NCBI GenBank assembly: GCA_903849835.1
Contig: CAINKA010000100.1
Location: 1-27,600 of the forward strand
DNA: 27,600 nt
Direction of reading: 5' to 3'
From: an uncultured Alphaproteobacteria bacterium
GTDB taxonomy: Bacteria > Pseudomonadota > Alphaproteobacteria > Rickettsiales > UBA1997
Position 1 is the first letter of the stretch, and the number at the start of each line of letters is the position of its first letter. The notes under the pieces were generated by a model. That model saw nothing but the letters and a program-made list of their open reading frames with translations. It was not told the origin of the DNA and did not search any database. The position numbers were made by a program, and so were the translations under genes. Below are positions 1 to 8,026 of this stretch, in pieces.

Positions 1-31
1 AATCATGCTTCGACAGGCTCAGCATGACATT
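1..31. repeat. Family A palindromic repeat, single arm at window edge
   Basis: The first 30 bases match the right arm of the inverted repeat pairs found at 3.5, 5.7, 8.5 and 12.3 kb (core TTCGACAGGCTCAGCATGA). The unit is itself a small palindrome: TCATGCT and AGCATGA flank an 11-base centre. In the other copies the mate arm lies to the left, so the partner is probably just outside the window. The stretch from 32 to the yggS stop at 117 shows no gene. Confidence 0.85.
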
Positions 32-116
32 GAGTTTTTTTGCACTTCAAAGTTCGGATTTTTTAGACGGAATGGTATAAAATGGGGGGCGCTTTCTAAG
101 GGCGGTCGAAGAAAAA

Positions 117-797
117 TCAATGCGAAATTTTTCTCTCACCAAAAATTGCAGTTCCGATTCGGATATGCGTCGCTCCAAGCGCGATCGCCTCTTCGAAGTC
201 AGAACTCATTCCCATCGAAATATTTTCTAAATTATTTTTTTTCGCCAATTTTGTCAAAAGTGCGAAGTAAGGCGAAGCTAGATCAGCAGCGGGTGGAATG
301 CACATCAGACCAGTCACATTTAAACCACATTCATCGCGAGAAAATTTTACAAAATCAGAAACTTCGCTCGGAAAAATTCCACTTTTTTGATCCTCTTCTC
401 CGATGTTAATTTGGATAAAAATTTCGGGATTTTTTGCACCAGCTTTTTCAATCTCTTTTCTCAAAATCAATGCAAGTTTTTTACTATCGAGCGTCTGGAT
501 GCAATCAAACAGCTCAAGCGCTTCAGCGACTTTATTGCTTTGCAAATGTCCTATGAAATGCAATTTTATTTCTGGAAATTTTCTCTTAATTTCTGGCCAT
601 TTTTCTTTCGCTTCTTTGATGTAATTTTCGCCAAAAATTTTGCAGCCAACATCAATCGCATCGCAAATTTTTTCAGCGGAAATCATTTTCGAAACCGCAA
701 TTAAATTGACTCTTGAAGCATCGCGTTTGTAGAGTTTGCAGGCTTTTTTGATTTTGTCGTGAATCAAAAATAAATTTCGTGTAATCTGATTTTTCAT
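117..797 (-). CDS. yggS: YggS-family pyridoxal phosphate-binding homeostasis protein
   Basis: This is a 226-residue cytosolic protein of the YggS/PROSC family, a fold-type III PLP carrier that buffers free pyridoxal phosphate; family members have no known catalytic reaction. The expected PLP lysine lies in LIAVSKM (K37). Other family blocks are FGENYIKEA, HFIGHLQSNK and, near the end, SMGMSSDFEEAIALGATHIR followed by the phosphate-binding RIGTAIFGER. Length and start match the family: residue 1 is followed by the usual N-terminal helix. The ATG overlaps the divergent start codon of the thiE-like gene (shared CATG), leaving no intergenic promoter space. No clear Shine-Dalgarno sequence precedes it. 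Confidence 0.93.
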   Translation of the reverse strand: MKNQITRNLFLIHDKIKKACKLYKRDASRVNLIAVSKMISAEKICDAIDVGCKIFGENYIKEAKEKWPEIKRKFPEIKLHFIGHLQSNKVAEALELFDCIQTLDSKKLALILRKEIEKAGAKNPEIFIQINIGEEDQKSGIFPSEVSDFVKFSRDECGLNVTGLMCIPPAADLASPYFALLTKLAKKNNLENISMGMSSDFEEAIALGATHIRIGTAIFGERKISH

Positions 798-1395
798 GGA
801 TCAAAAAATAAAAAAATTTTCTGGCGCAGCGGTTTTTTTTACCGACAGAAAAAAAATTTCTGACTTCGAAAAAACAATTAAAAATTTACCAAAAAATTCC
901 ATCATCATCATTCGAGAATATGATTTGGATAAAAATTTGCGCGAAGCTTTTGCTAAAAAAATTATTAGCTTAGCAAGAGTTGAAGGCTTACGAATTCTGG
1001 TTGGAAAAGATATTTTTTTGGCAAAAAAACTTGAAGCCGACGGAGTTCATTTTTCCGATTTCGATAAATTACCGCTACAATTTTTCAAAAAAAAATCTTT
1101 CAAAAAGAAATTTATTTTTAGCTTCGCCTGTCATAGCGAAAAATCATTTTTAAAATCAAAAAAACTAAAGACAGGCATGCTTTTTTTTGCGCCGATTTTT
1201 CCGACCACAAGCCACGTTGGCGCAAAAGCCATCGGTTTAAAAAAATTCGCAGAAATAACTTTTAAACACAGGGATTTGGGTTATTTCTCGCCACGAATTT
1301 ACGCTCTTGGTGGAATCAATTCGGAAAATATTAAATCACTCAGAAAGCTTCCGATAGCTGGTTTTGGAGCAATCGATTTCTTTAAAAAAGATTAG
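796..1395 (+). CDS. ThiE/TenI-like thiamine phosphate synthase family protein
   Basis: This 199-residue protein has the order of motifs of the ThiE/TenI (beta/alpha)8 family: ADGVHFSD (81-88), ACHSEKS (111-117), FAPIFPTTSH (131-140), ALGGIN (170-175) and GFGAIDF (189-195). ThiE couples HMP pyrophosphate and thiazole phosphate into thiamine phosphate; TenI relatives are thiazole tautomerases or of unknown role. Several blocks deviate from canonical ThiE (VHF for VHL, GAIDF where a GVAVVSA-like phosphate loop is usual), so the reaction is uncertain. No other thiamine gene and no room for a TPP riboswitch lies upstream. Its start overlaps that of yggS in the opposite direction, and manC follows after 6 bp, so the two are probably co-transcribed. 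Confidence 0.72.
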   Translation: MDQKIKKFSGAAVFFTDRKKISDFEKTIKNLPKNSIIIIREYDLDKNLREAFAKKIISLARVEGLRILVGKDIFLAKKLEADGVHFSDFDKLPLQFFKKKSFKKKFIFSFACHSEKSFLKSKKLKTGMLFFAPIFPTTSHVGAKAIGLKKFAEITFKHRDLGYFSPRIYALGGINSENIKSLRKLPIAGFGAIDFFKKD

Positions 1396-1401
1396 AATTT
1401 T

Positions 1402-2826
1402 ATGAAAAAAATCACTCCCGTCATTTTATCCGGTGGGTCAGGAACAAGGCTGTGGCCAGTGTCGCGCAGCTTGAATCCAAAACAATTTTTAGATTTTTTT
1501 GGCGAACATTCTTTGTTTCAAAGAACAGCATTGCGCACAAAAAATTCCGACGATTTCCACGATCCAATCATCATCTGCAACAACGAACATCGCTTCATGG
1601 CGGCGGAAGAATTGCAAAAAATAAAAATAAATCCGAGAGCAATCATTCTCGAGCATGTTGGAAAAAACACCGCTCCAGCCATCGCCGTCGCTGCTTTAGA
1701 AATTATTTCGAACAATAAAAAAAATGACGATGTGATTTTGGTTATGCCTTCCGATCACATTATTCGCGATGAAAAAAAATTTATTTCTCACGTAAAAAAA
1801 GCCATGGAAGTTATGGAAGATGATTATCTGGTCACGTTTGGAATCGTGCCAAATAAGGCTGAAACCGGTTACGGCTACATCAAGCAAGGTGAAAAACTGG
1901 ATGGGGTTGAAGATATTTTTGCTGTCGAAAAATTTATCGAAAAACCAAAAAAAGAGCTCGCAGAAAATTTTGTAAAAAATGGCGAATATCTCTGGAACAG
2001 CGGCATCTTTATGTTCCGAGCATCTGCTTACTTGGAAGCTTTACGAAAATTTCAAAATGAAATTTTTATTAATTGCTGCGGCAGCTACGGCAAAGCGGTT
2101 CGAGATTTAGATTTCGTCCGCCTCTTCGCTGAAGATTTTGAAAAATGCCAAAATATTTCTGTTGATTATGCAATCATGGAAAAAGCTGAAAAAGTGGCTG
2201 TGATCCCGATTGACGTGGATTGGTCTGATGTTGGATCTTGGACTTCAGTTGCAGAACTTTCGCCACAGGATGAAAATAAAAACAGCCTCATCGGCGATGT
2301 CACCGCGCTCAAAACAAAAAATTGCTACATTCATTCGCAAAATAAATTGGTTGGAGCAATTGGCGTTGAAGGCCTGATAGTCATCGTTCTCAAGGATGTC
2401 GTCTTGATCGCGAATAAAAACAACGCGCAAGATGTGAAGGAATTATTCGAAACTTTAAAGAAGCAAAAACGCGAAGAATGCAATTCCCATGCAAAAGTTT
2501 TGCGTCCGTGGGGAAGCTTTGAAACGATTGATGTCTCGGATCGTTTCAAGGTTAAAAGAATTACCGTGAAGCCAAAAGCATCTTTGTCGCTGCAAATGCA
2601 TAATCACCGCTCCGAACATTGGGTTGTCGTGAAAGGCACGGCGCATGTGACTTGCGGCAGTAAAGAATTTACTCTGACTGAGGATGAATCCACCTACATT
2701 CCAGTCGGAAAAAAACATCGTTTAGAAAATCAGGGACAAATTCCGCTAGAAATAATTGAGGTGCAAACCGGCGGCTACCTAGGCGAAGATGACATTATCC
2801 GCTTCAGCGATATTTACGGAAGATAG
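1402..2826 (+). CDS. manC: Mannose-1-phosphate guanylyltransferase / mannose-6-phosphate isomerase, bifunctional
   Basis: This 474-residue two-domain enzyme makes GDP-mannose for surface polysaccharide or LPS sugars. Residues 1-~340 form the nucleotidyltransferase, with the signature GGSGTRLWPVSRSLNPKQ at 11-28, VMPSDHII and later FIEKPKKE and WNSGIFMF. The C-terminal type II phosphomannose isomerase cupin contains RPWGSFE and the metal-binding block QMHNHRSEHW at 398-407, ending in DIIRFSDIYGR. Both catalytic halves look intact and the length is normal for AlgA/ManC/XanB-type enzymes. It follows the thiE-like gene by 6 bp, and ccmB starts 4 bp after its stop, so it belongs to a three-gene run whose members are functionally unrelated. 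Confidence 0.96.
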   Translation: MKKITPVILSGGSGTRLWPVSRSLNPKQFLDFFGEHSLFQRTALRTKNSDDFHDPIIICNNEHRFMAAEELQKIKINPRAIILEHVGKNTAPAIAVAALEIISNNKKNDDVILVMPSDHIIRDEKKFISHVKKAMEVMEDDYLVTFGIVPNKAETGYGYIKQGEKLDGVEDIFAVEKFIEKPKKELAENFVKNGEYLWNSGIFMFRASAYLEALRKFQNEIFINCCGSYGKAVRDLDFVRLFAEDFEKCQNISVDYAIMEKAEKVAVIPIDVDWSDVGSWTSVAELSPQDENKNSLIGDVTALKTKNCYIHSQNKLVGAIGVEGLIVIVLKDVVLIANKNNAQDVKELFETLKKQKREECNSHAKVLRPWGSFETIDVSDRFKVKRITVKPKASLSLQMHNHRSEHWVVVKGTAHVTCGSKEFTLTEDESTYIPVGKKHRLENQGQIPLEIIEVQTGGYLGEDDIIRFSDIYGR

Positions 2827-2830
2827 TTCA

Positions 2831-3484
2831 ATGCAAATTTTTTGGATAATTTTTCAGCGCGAAATTCTTTTATCTTTTCGTCATCTCGGAAAAATTTTGG
2901 CGAATTTTTTATTCTTTTTAATTTCGGTTTCGATTTTCTTTTTAATCTCGCAAAACCAAGAAAATCAAGACTCCACCGAGTTTTACTCAATTACGATAAT
3001 TTGGTTTTCTTTGCTTTCCTGCCTAATTTTTTCTTCCGCAGAATTTCTGAAAAAAGATTTTGACGATGGATCAATCGAGCAAATTTCACTTCACTGCGAA
3101 AATTTTGAAATTTTTATTTTAGCAAAAATGCTTGGAAATTGGCTGATTTGTTCTTTGCCGATTTTGATTTCTATTTTTCCGCTAAGCTACGTGATCGGCT
3201 TAGATCGGGCTTCGGCAATTGATTTTTTAATTCTGATTTTTTTGGCAAGTCTCGCGATAAATTTTATCTGCAGTTTTTGCGGAAGTCTTTCTGTGCTCGA
3301 AAATTCCGCGCCGATGATTGCGGTGATCGCTTTACCGCTAATAATTCCGATACTTCTCGTGGCTTACAGTGGACTGCTTGGGGAGTTTTGGATGAGCTTT
3401 AGAATTTTGCTCGGACTTTGTATTTTTATCGGATCTATTTCTGTTTTTGCTTCGGCGAAAATTGTGAAAATCGCGATGGAGTAA
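2831..3484 (+). CDS. ccmB: Heme exporter protein CcmB, ABC-type permease of cytochrome c maturation
   Basis: This 217-residue integral membrane protein carries about six hydrophobic helices. It has the CcmB N-terminus (FQREILLSFR), the SAEFLKKDFDDGSIEQI segment and a final helix pair around PLIIPILLVAYSG. CcmB with CcmA and CcmC handles heme for system I cytochrome c maturation in the inner membrane. The ATG at 2831 is preferred over an in-frame ATG at 2789 because the latter lies inside manC and would add residues unlike the family. No other ccm gene is nearby, which agrees with the scattered ccm genes known in Rickettsiales. Family A repeats follow the stop and may end transcription. Confidence 0.88.
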   Translation: MQIFWIIFQREILLSFRHLGKILANFLFFLISVSIFFLISQNQENQDSTEFYSITIIWFSLLSCLIFSSAEFLKKDFDDGSIEQISLHCENFEIFILAKMLGNWLICSLPILISIFPLSYVIGLDRASAIDFLILIFLASLAINFICSFCGSLSVLENSAPMIAVIALPLIIPILLVAYSGLLGEFWMSFRILLGLCIFIGSISVFASAKIVKIAME

Positions 3485-3494
3485 AAAATTCAAC

Positions 3495-3569
3495 GTCATG
3501 CTGAGCCTGTCGAAGCATGATTCGTGGCGCGGTGCTCAAAATCATGCTTCGACAGGCTCAGCATGACAT
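3495..3569. repeat. Family A inverted repeat pair (ccmB/pccA convergent gap)
   Basis: The left arm 3495-3522 and right arm 3541-3569 are inverted copies of the core TTCGACAGGCTCAGCATGA with flanks, separated by an 18-base spacer. In RNA this forms a stem of about 28 bp. The location between two convergent genes (ccmB ends 3484, pccA ends 3614) is suited to bidirectional termination or 3'-end protection. There is no T-run typical of a factor-independent terminator. Confidence 0.9.
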
Positions 3570-3613
3570 TGTGGGGTTGGCACGATATTAGCGGATTAGC
3601 AGTGATCAGATAA

Positions 3614-5608
3614 CTAACTCACAAACTCAATCACAACCTGTCCGATCCCGACAGTCTCGCCATCTTTGAATTTTATCTTGCCGATTTTTACGTCGTGATC
3701 TGTGCGAATTACATTTTCCATTTTCATCGCCTCAATCAGCACCAGCTCTTGCCCCGCCTTCACTTCATCGCCTTCTTGCACTTTAAAACGCACAATTTTT
3801 CCAGTGATTGGCGAAGTTAAATTTATCGGCTTCGCATTCTTTGCAATTCTTGGCATGAATTTCGAAAGCTCTGCGATGCGTGGAGAGTAGACGTTAACGA
3901 AGGCATCAAATCCGGAATATTGCAGCAAGTAACTTCCGGTATTGTTGTTTTCGCGAATCTTAACTCCGACAGCTCTGTCATTCACAATCGCGCGGAATAG
4001 CTTCTCACCGTTGTTCCAAGAGGTAGTCAGCAAAATTTCTTTGCGGTCACATTCCAATTTTAAAAAATCCGCCGACCTTTCGATTAGATTTACGAGGTAA
4101 GATTTTTCATCGATCATCACCACCCAACGTTCCGAAATTTGTTTTTCGCGATTACGCAATTGACCCGTCATATGGCCGTTGCGTTCGTAATTTTTTAAAA
4201 AAATTTCCATCGCACTTGCGATCAAAACTTCTTCCGCTCTGGAATCCAATTCGCTGCCGGAAAACCCCGCCGGAAATTCTTCTTTGATGAAACTTGTGGA
4301 AATATTTCCTTCAATAAAACGCTCATTTTTCATGATGGTTTCGAGGAAGCTGATATTGTGCGAAACGCCGCCAATCGCGAAGCTTCCAAGTGCGTGACGC
4401 ATGTGTTCGATCGCTTCGTTACGATTTTTTCCGTAGGAGCAAAGCTTGGCAATCATTGCATCGTAGAACATGCTAACCTCGCCGCCCTCGTAAACACCGC
4501 TATCCACACGAACATTTTTATTTTTTTCTGGCTCGATGTAGAGATTGATACGACCCGATGACGGCAAGAATCCGCGCGCTGGATCTTCGGCGTAAATGCG
4601 TGATTCCATTGCCCAGCCTTTGAGTTTTACGTCCTCTTGCTTGAAAGGAAGTTTTTCGCCAAGCGCAATTTTAATCATCAATTCGACGATGTCGTAACCA
4701 GTTACGAGTTCGGTCACCGGATGCTCTACTTGCAGGCGGGTGTTCATCTCAAGGAAATAAAAATTTTTATTTTTATCCACGATATACTCGATAGTGCCGG
4801 CGGAAAAATATTGGACTTTTTTTGCCAAAGCCTTCGATTGCTCATACATTTTAGCGCGCGTTTTTTCATCCATAAACGGGCTCGGAGCTTCCTCAATCAC
4901 CTTTTGATTATTGCGCTGGATTGAGCATTCACGCTCGCCCAAACAGATTGTATTTCCTTGCTTATCCGCAATGACTTGGATTTCGATGTGACGCGGATTT
5001 TCAATAAATTTTTCGATAAAAATTCGATCGTCGGAAAAACTATTGCGAGCTTCGTTTGAGGCTGACGAAAAAGCATCCTCCATCTCCTCCACCTTCCAAA
5101 CAATTCTCATGCCTTTCCCACCGCCGCCAGCAGAGGCTTTAACCATCACCGGAAATCCAACTTTTTTTGCAATTTCAGCAGCTTCTTTAGCATCTTTTAC
5201 GACACCCATATGGCCGGGAACGGTGCTGACGCCTGCTTCAATCGCTAATTTCTTCGATTGAATTTTGTCACCCATCATCTCGATCGAATAAACCGAGGGA
5301 CCGACGAAGATTACTCCCACCTTCTCCAAGGCATTTGCGAAATTACGATTTTCAGACAAAAATCCGTAACCGGGATGAACCATGGTTGCGCCAGTTTTTT
5401 TCGCCGCCGCTAAAATTTTATCGACGTTGAGATAGCTTTGAGAAGATGGCGAATGACCAATGTTTACGGCCTCATCCGCCATTTGCACGAAGAGAGAATT
5501 TGTGTCAGCATCCGAATAAACCGCTACGGTTTTAATGCCCATTTTGCGGCAAGTTTTTATGATGCGGCAAGCAATTTCGCCACGATTGGCGATCAATAAT
5601 TTATGCAT
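3614..5608 (-). CDS. pccA: Acetyl/propionyl-CoA carboxylase alpha subunit (biotin carboxylase + biotin carrier)
   Basis: This 664-residue protein has an N-terminal biotin carboxylase (KLLIANRGEIACRI at the start, ATP-grasp loop GGGGKGMR, then EMNTRLQVEHPVTE), a middle BT-type linker, and a C-terminal biotinyl domain with EAMKMENV, where K629 is the biotinylation site. It carboxylates propionyl-CoA toward methylmalonyl-CoA with a PccB partner, which is not in this window. The start at 5608 gives the family-standard N-terminus. In-frame starts at 5656 and 5701 would add 16 or 31 residues encoded by the leader and the flanking family A repeat, which look non-native. Any promoter must lie in or beyond that repeat. 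Confidence 0.95.
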   Translation of the reverse strand: MHKLLIANRGEIACRIIKTCRKMGIKTVAVYSDADTNSLFVQMADEAVNIGHSPSSQSYLNVDKILAAAKKTGATMVHPGYGFLSENRNFANALEKVGVIFVGPSVYSIEMMGDKIQSKKLAIEAGVSTVPGHMGVVKDAKEAAEIAKKVGFPVMVKASAGGGGKGMRIVWKVEEMEDAFSSASNEARNSFSDDRIFIEKFIENPRHIEIQVIADKQGNTICLGERECSIQRNNQKVIEEAPSPFMDEKTRAKMYEQSKALAKKVQYFSAGTIEYIVDKNKNFYFLEMNTRLQVEHPVTELVTGYDIVELMIKIALGEKLPFKQEDVKLKGWAMESRIYAEDPARGFLPSSGRINLYIEPEKNKNVRVDSGVYEGGEVSMFYDAMIAKLCSYGKNRNEAIEHMRHALGSFAIGGVSHNISFLETIMKNERFIEGNISTSFIKEEFPAGFSGSELDSRAEEVLIASAMEIFLKNYERNGHMTGQLRNREKQISERWVVMIDEKSYLVNLIERSADFLKLECDRKEILLTTSWNNGEKLFRAIVNDRAVGVKIRENNNTGSYLLQYSGFDAFVNVYSPRIAELSKFMPRIAKNAKPINLTSPITGKIVRFKVQEGDEVKAGQELVLIEAMKMENVIRTDHDVKIGKIKFKDGETVGIGQVVIEFVS

Positions 5609-5671
5609 AAATTCTTTGGGAAAGCTTGATTGAATGGGGGCATGTTCCACAAGCATCGGATATAAACCGCC

Positions 5672-5760
5672 CTCAATGTCATGCTGAGCCTGTCGAAGCA
5701 TGATTCAGGGTAAATGCAGTGCCTTGAATCACGCTTCGACAGGCTCAGCATGACATTGAG
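5672..5760. repeat. Family A inverted repeat pair in the pccA/ubiA divergent gap
   Basis: The left arm runs about 5672-5707 and the right arm about 5725-5760. The pairing extends beyond the core (CTCAATGTCATG at one end against CATGACATTGAG at the other), making this the longest stem of the family here. The right arm has one mismatch (ACGCTTCGAC rather than ATGCTTCGAC). It lies 5' of both pccA and ubiA, so here it is not in a terminator position. The leftmost arm is open in frame with pccA and contributes a spurious upstream ATG. Confidence 0.9.
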
Positions 5761-5875
5761 TTGATTTTGTCTGATGCTTGTTGAGCACCGCACGATTGAA
5801 TGGATATTTTTTAAATTCTAACTTTTAAAAACGCGCGGATGCTAAAAATCGAGTTCGAAAAATCAAATTAAAACA

Positions 5876-6733
5876 ATGAAATTCTCAAGCTATCTCAAGC
5901 TCGCAAGGCTCAACCAACCAACTGGAATTTGGTTGTTATTTTTACCATGTTTGTTCGGAATTTTTTTGGCACTAAAAACTGCGCCCGACATTTCAACATT
6001 CGCGATTACAAAAATAATTTTTTTATTTTTTGCAGGATCGTTGGTGATGCGCTCTGCTGGCTGTGTCATCAATGATCTGTTTGATAAAAAGTTTGACGAA
6101 AAAATTCTTCGCACAAAAAATCGTCCACTAGCTTCGGGAAAAGTTTCTCGCTTCGAAGCGTTGATTTTATTGGGCTTGCTACTGATTTTAGGATTTATGA
6201 TTTTGCTGCAATTTAATTTCAAAACAATTTTAAGCGGATTTTTTGCGCTGGCTTTGATCGTCACATATCCACTGATGAAGCGGGTTACGCATTATCCACA
6301 AATTTTTTTAGGCCTAACTTTTAACTTCGGAATTTTAATGAGCGGGTTGGCTTTGTTGGAAAAAATTACTTTAGATTTCGTGATTCTTTACATCGCCGGA
6401 ATCATTTGGACCGTGATTTACGACACGATTTACGCCTATCAAGACATTGAAGATGATTTGAAAATTGGAGTGAAATCAACCGCGATAAAATTCAAATCTA
6501 ATCCTAAGAAAATCCTTATTTTTCTAAGTTTGGTGATGTTTTTAGATTTAATTCTTCTCGGATTTTTTAAGCAATTCAGCCCAACATTTTTTCTAATTAT
6601 TTTCTTCGCGACGGTTTTTTTGAGCGAAAAAATTAGAAAATGCGATCTACAAAATTCGGAAAATTGCTTGGCGGTTTTTAAATCAAATTTGTGGGTCGGA
6701 ATTTTAATTTTAACCGCAATTATTTTTGGATAA
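5876..6733 (+). CDS. ubiA: 4-hydroxybenzoate polyprenyltransferase UbiA
   Basis: This 285-residue multi-pass inner-membrane enzyme prenylates 4-hydroxybenzoate in ubiquinone synthesis. The two Mg-prenyl-diphosphate binding motifs of the UbiA superfamily are present: NDLFDKKFD at 66-74 and DTIYAYQDIEDD at 183-194. The N-terminal RLNQPTGIWLLFLPCLFG and the RTKNRPLASG segment (79-88) are typical of UbiA proper. About eight hydrophobic helices are visible and the length is normal. It heads an operon: its TAA overlaps the nadD ATG by one base, followed by a TatD-family gene and tadA with further overlaps. Confidence 0.95.
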   Translation: MKFSSYLKLARLNQPTGIWLLFLPCLFGIFLALKTAPDISTFAITKIIFLFFAGSLVMRSAGCVINDLFDKKFDEKILRTKNRPLASGKVSRFEALILLGLLLILGFMILLQFNFKTILSGFFALALIVTYPLMKRVTHYPQIFLGLTFNFGILMSGLALLEKITLDFVILYIAGIIWTVIYDTIYAYQDIEDDLKIGVKSTAIKFKSNPKKILIFLSLVMFLDLILLGFFKQFSPTFFLIIFFATVFLSEKIRKCDLQNSENCLAVFKSNLWVGILILTAIIFG

Positions 6734-7239
6734 TGAAAGTCGGACTTCTCGGAGGTAGTTTCAATCCTCCTCATCAAGGACATCTTCACATCAGCCAATT
6801 GGCAATAAAAAAGCTTGGGCTCAATCAAGTTTGGTGGATACCAACTTCGCAAAATCCCTTCAAAGAAGCGTCGATTTATGAGGCCTATGTAGGTCGGGTT
6901 CAAAAATGCGAAAAACTAATTCAAAACAATCCTAAGCTTCGAATTAAACAATTTGATGAAATTCAGACGGAAAAATTGATTCGTAAGCTCAGAGCAAAGT
7001 ATAAAAATGTTAAATTTTTTTGGGTAACGGGAGCGGATAATTTGGAGAGATTACACGAATGGGGAAATTTTAAAAAATTAATTCGAATGATTCCCATCGC
7101 AATTTTTTCACGTGAAACTTTTTTGCATAAAATTCACAAAACAAAAGTGTTTGCTTTTAAATCCCAAGCAAACTTTTTAACTTTTCCTACAAAAAACTTT
7201 AACATTTCATCAACCAAGCTTCGTAACGGCAATGTTTGA
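6733..7239 (+). CDS. nadD: Nicotinate-nucleotide adenylyltransferase
   Basis: This 168-residue enzyme adenylates nicotinate mononucleotide to deamido-NAD in NAD synthesis. It shows the nucleotidyltransferase signature GGSFNPPHQGHLHIS (7-21) with the HxGH-type residues H14 and H17, WWIPTSQNPFK, TGADNLERLHEW and the C-terminal ISSTKLRNG (158-166, the ISSTxIR motif). It is somewhat shorter than the usual 190-215 residues, ending soon after this motif. The start at 6733 overlaps the ubiA stop (TAATG). An in-frame start at 6691 would lie inside ubiA and precede the conserved N-terminus, so it is not used. The following gene overlaps by 8 bp. Confidence 0.94.
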   Translation: MKVGLLGGSFNPPHQGHLHISQLAIKKLGLNQVWWIPTSQNPFKEASIYEAYVGRVQKCEKLIQNNPKLRIKQFDEIQTEKLIRKLRAKYKNVKFFWVTGADNLERLHEWGNFKKLIRMIPIAIFSRETFLHKIHKTKVFAFKSQANFLTFPTKNFNISSTKLRNGNV

Positions 7240-8026
7240 TTATATCGTGGATAGCCATTGTCATCTTGATTTGATTGAGCAGAAGGGGTTGGCAATCGAA
7301 AACGTAATTCAAAATTCGCAGAAAAATCACGTAAAAATTCTACAAACAATTTGCACCAAAATCAGCGAGATCGAAAAAATTTTAGCTTACACGAGGCTTT
7401 ACGATTTTATTTATGCATCGATTGGAATTCATCCTTGCAATGTAAGCGAACAACCAAAAATTTCTGCCGAAGAGATTATAAAAATTTGTGAAAAATATCC
7501 GAAAATTATTGGGATTGGGGAAACTGGGCTGGATTATTATCACGACAAATCAGCCATAGAGCTGCAGAAATCAAGCTTCTTGGAACATATCAAAGCTTCA
7601 CAAAAAAATAATTTACCCATCATAATTCACAGCAGAGACTCCGACTCCGACATGATGAATATTTTGGAAAGCGAGCAAAAAAATCAAAAATTTCCAGCAC
7701 TTTTACACTGCTTTTCGAGCTCAAAAGAGCTTGCTAGAAAAGCTTTGGATTTGGGAATTTATATTTCAGTTTCCGGCATTGTTACTTTCAAAAACGCAGC
7801 CTCTCTCCAAGAAATTGTAAAATTTTTACCACTAGAATTTTTATTGGTCGAAACAGATTCGCCATATTTGGCGCCAACTCCACATCGCGGAGAAAGCAAT
7901 CAACCGGCTTATACGAGGCATGTTGTAGAATTTATTGCTCAGCTTCGCGGAGAATCTGTGGAAAAAATTATTCACCAAACTACCGAAAATTTTTTCAAAA
8001 TTTTTAAAAAAGCCAAACCTCTATGA
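7232..8026 (+). CDS. TatD-family metal-dependent hydrolase (YcfH-like)
   Basis: This 264-residue TIM-barrel hydrolase has the complete TatD metal-site series: DSHCHLD (7-13), GETGLDYYHD, IIHSRDSDSDM, LLHCFSSS and VETDSPYLAPTPHRG. TatD/YcfH enzymes are Mg-dependent deoxyribonucleases; the physiological substrate of the YcfH branch is unsettled, and D-aminoacyl-tRNA deacylase activity is also reported in the wider superfamily. The protein is cytosolic with normal length. It is embedded in the ubiA-nadD-tatD-tadA operon, overlapping nadD by 8 bp and tadA by 4 bp (ATGA), which implies coupled translation. Confidence 0.93.
   Translation: MFDYIVDSHCHLDLIEQKGLAIENVIQNSQKNHVKILQTICTKISEIEKILAYTRLYDFIYASIGIHPCNVSEQPKISAEEIIKICEKYPKIIGIGETGLDYYHDKSAIELQKSSFLEHIKASQKNNLPIIIHSRDSDSDMMNILESEQKNQKFPALLHCFSSSKELARKALDLGIYISVSGIVTFKNAASLQEIVKFLPLEFLLVETDSPYLAPTPHRGESNQPAYTRHVVEFIAQLRGESVEKIIHQTTENFFKIFKKAKPL

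Noticed and set aside
5..409. A 134-codon plus-strand frame starting inside the edge repeat
   Set aside because: It is antisense to the well-supported yggS, and its first residues are encoded by the family A repeat; there is no family resemblance.
796..1395. Possible TPP riboswitch controlling the thiE-like gene
   Set aside because: There is no intergenic space before the start codon, and no TPP-box sequence was seen in the upstream yggS region.
2789..2830. Longer start for ccmB inside manC
   Set aside because: The extra 14 residues are translated from manC in another frame and do not resemble CcmB; ATG 2831 sits 4 bp after the manC stop.
6293..6301. Perfect DnaA-box-like TTATCCACA inside ubiA
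   Set aside because: It is a single match inside a coding region with no cluster and no AT-rich unwinding element nearby, so it is likely chance even though parAB suggests the origin may be near.
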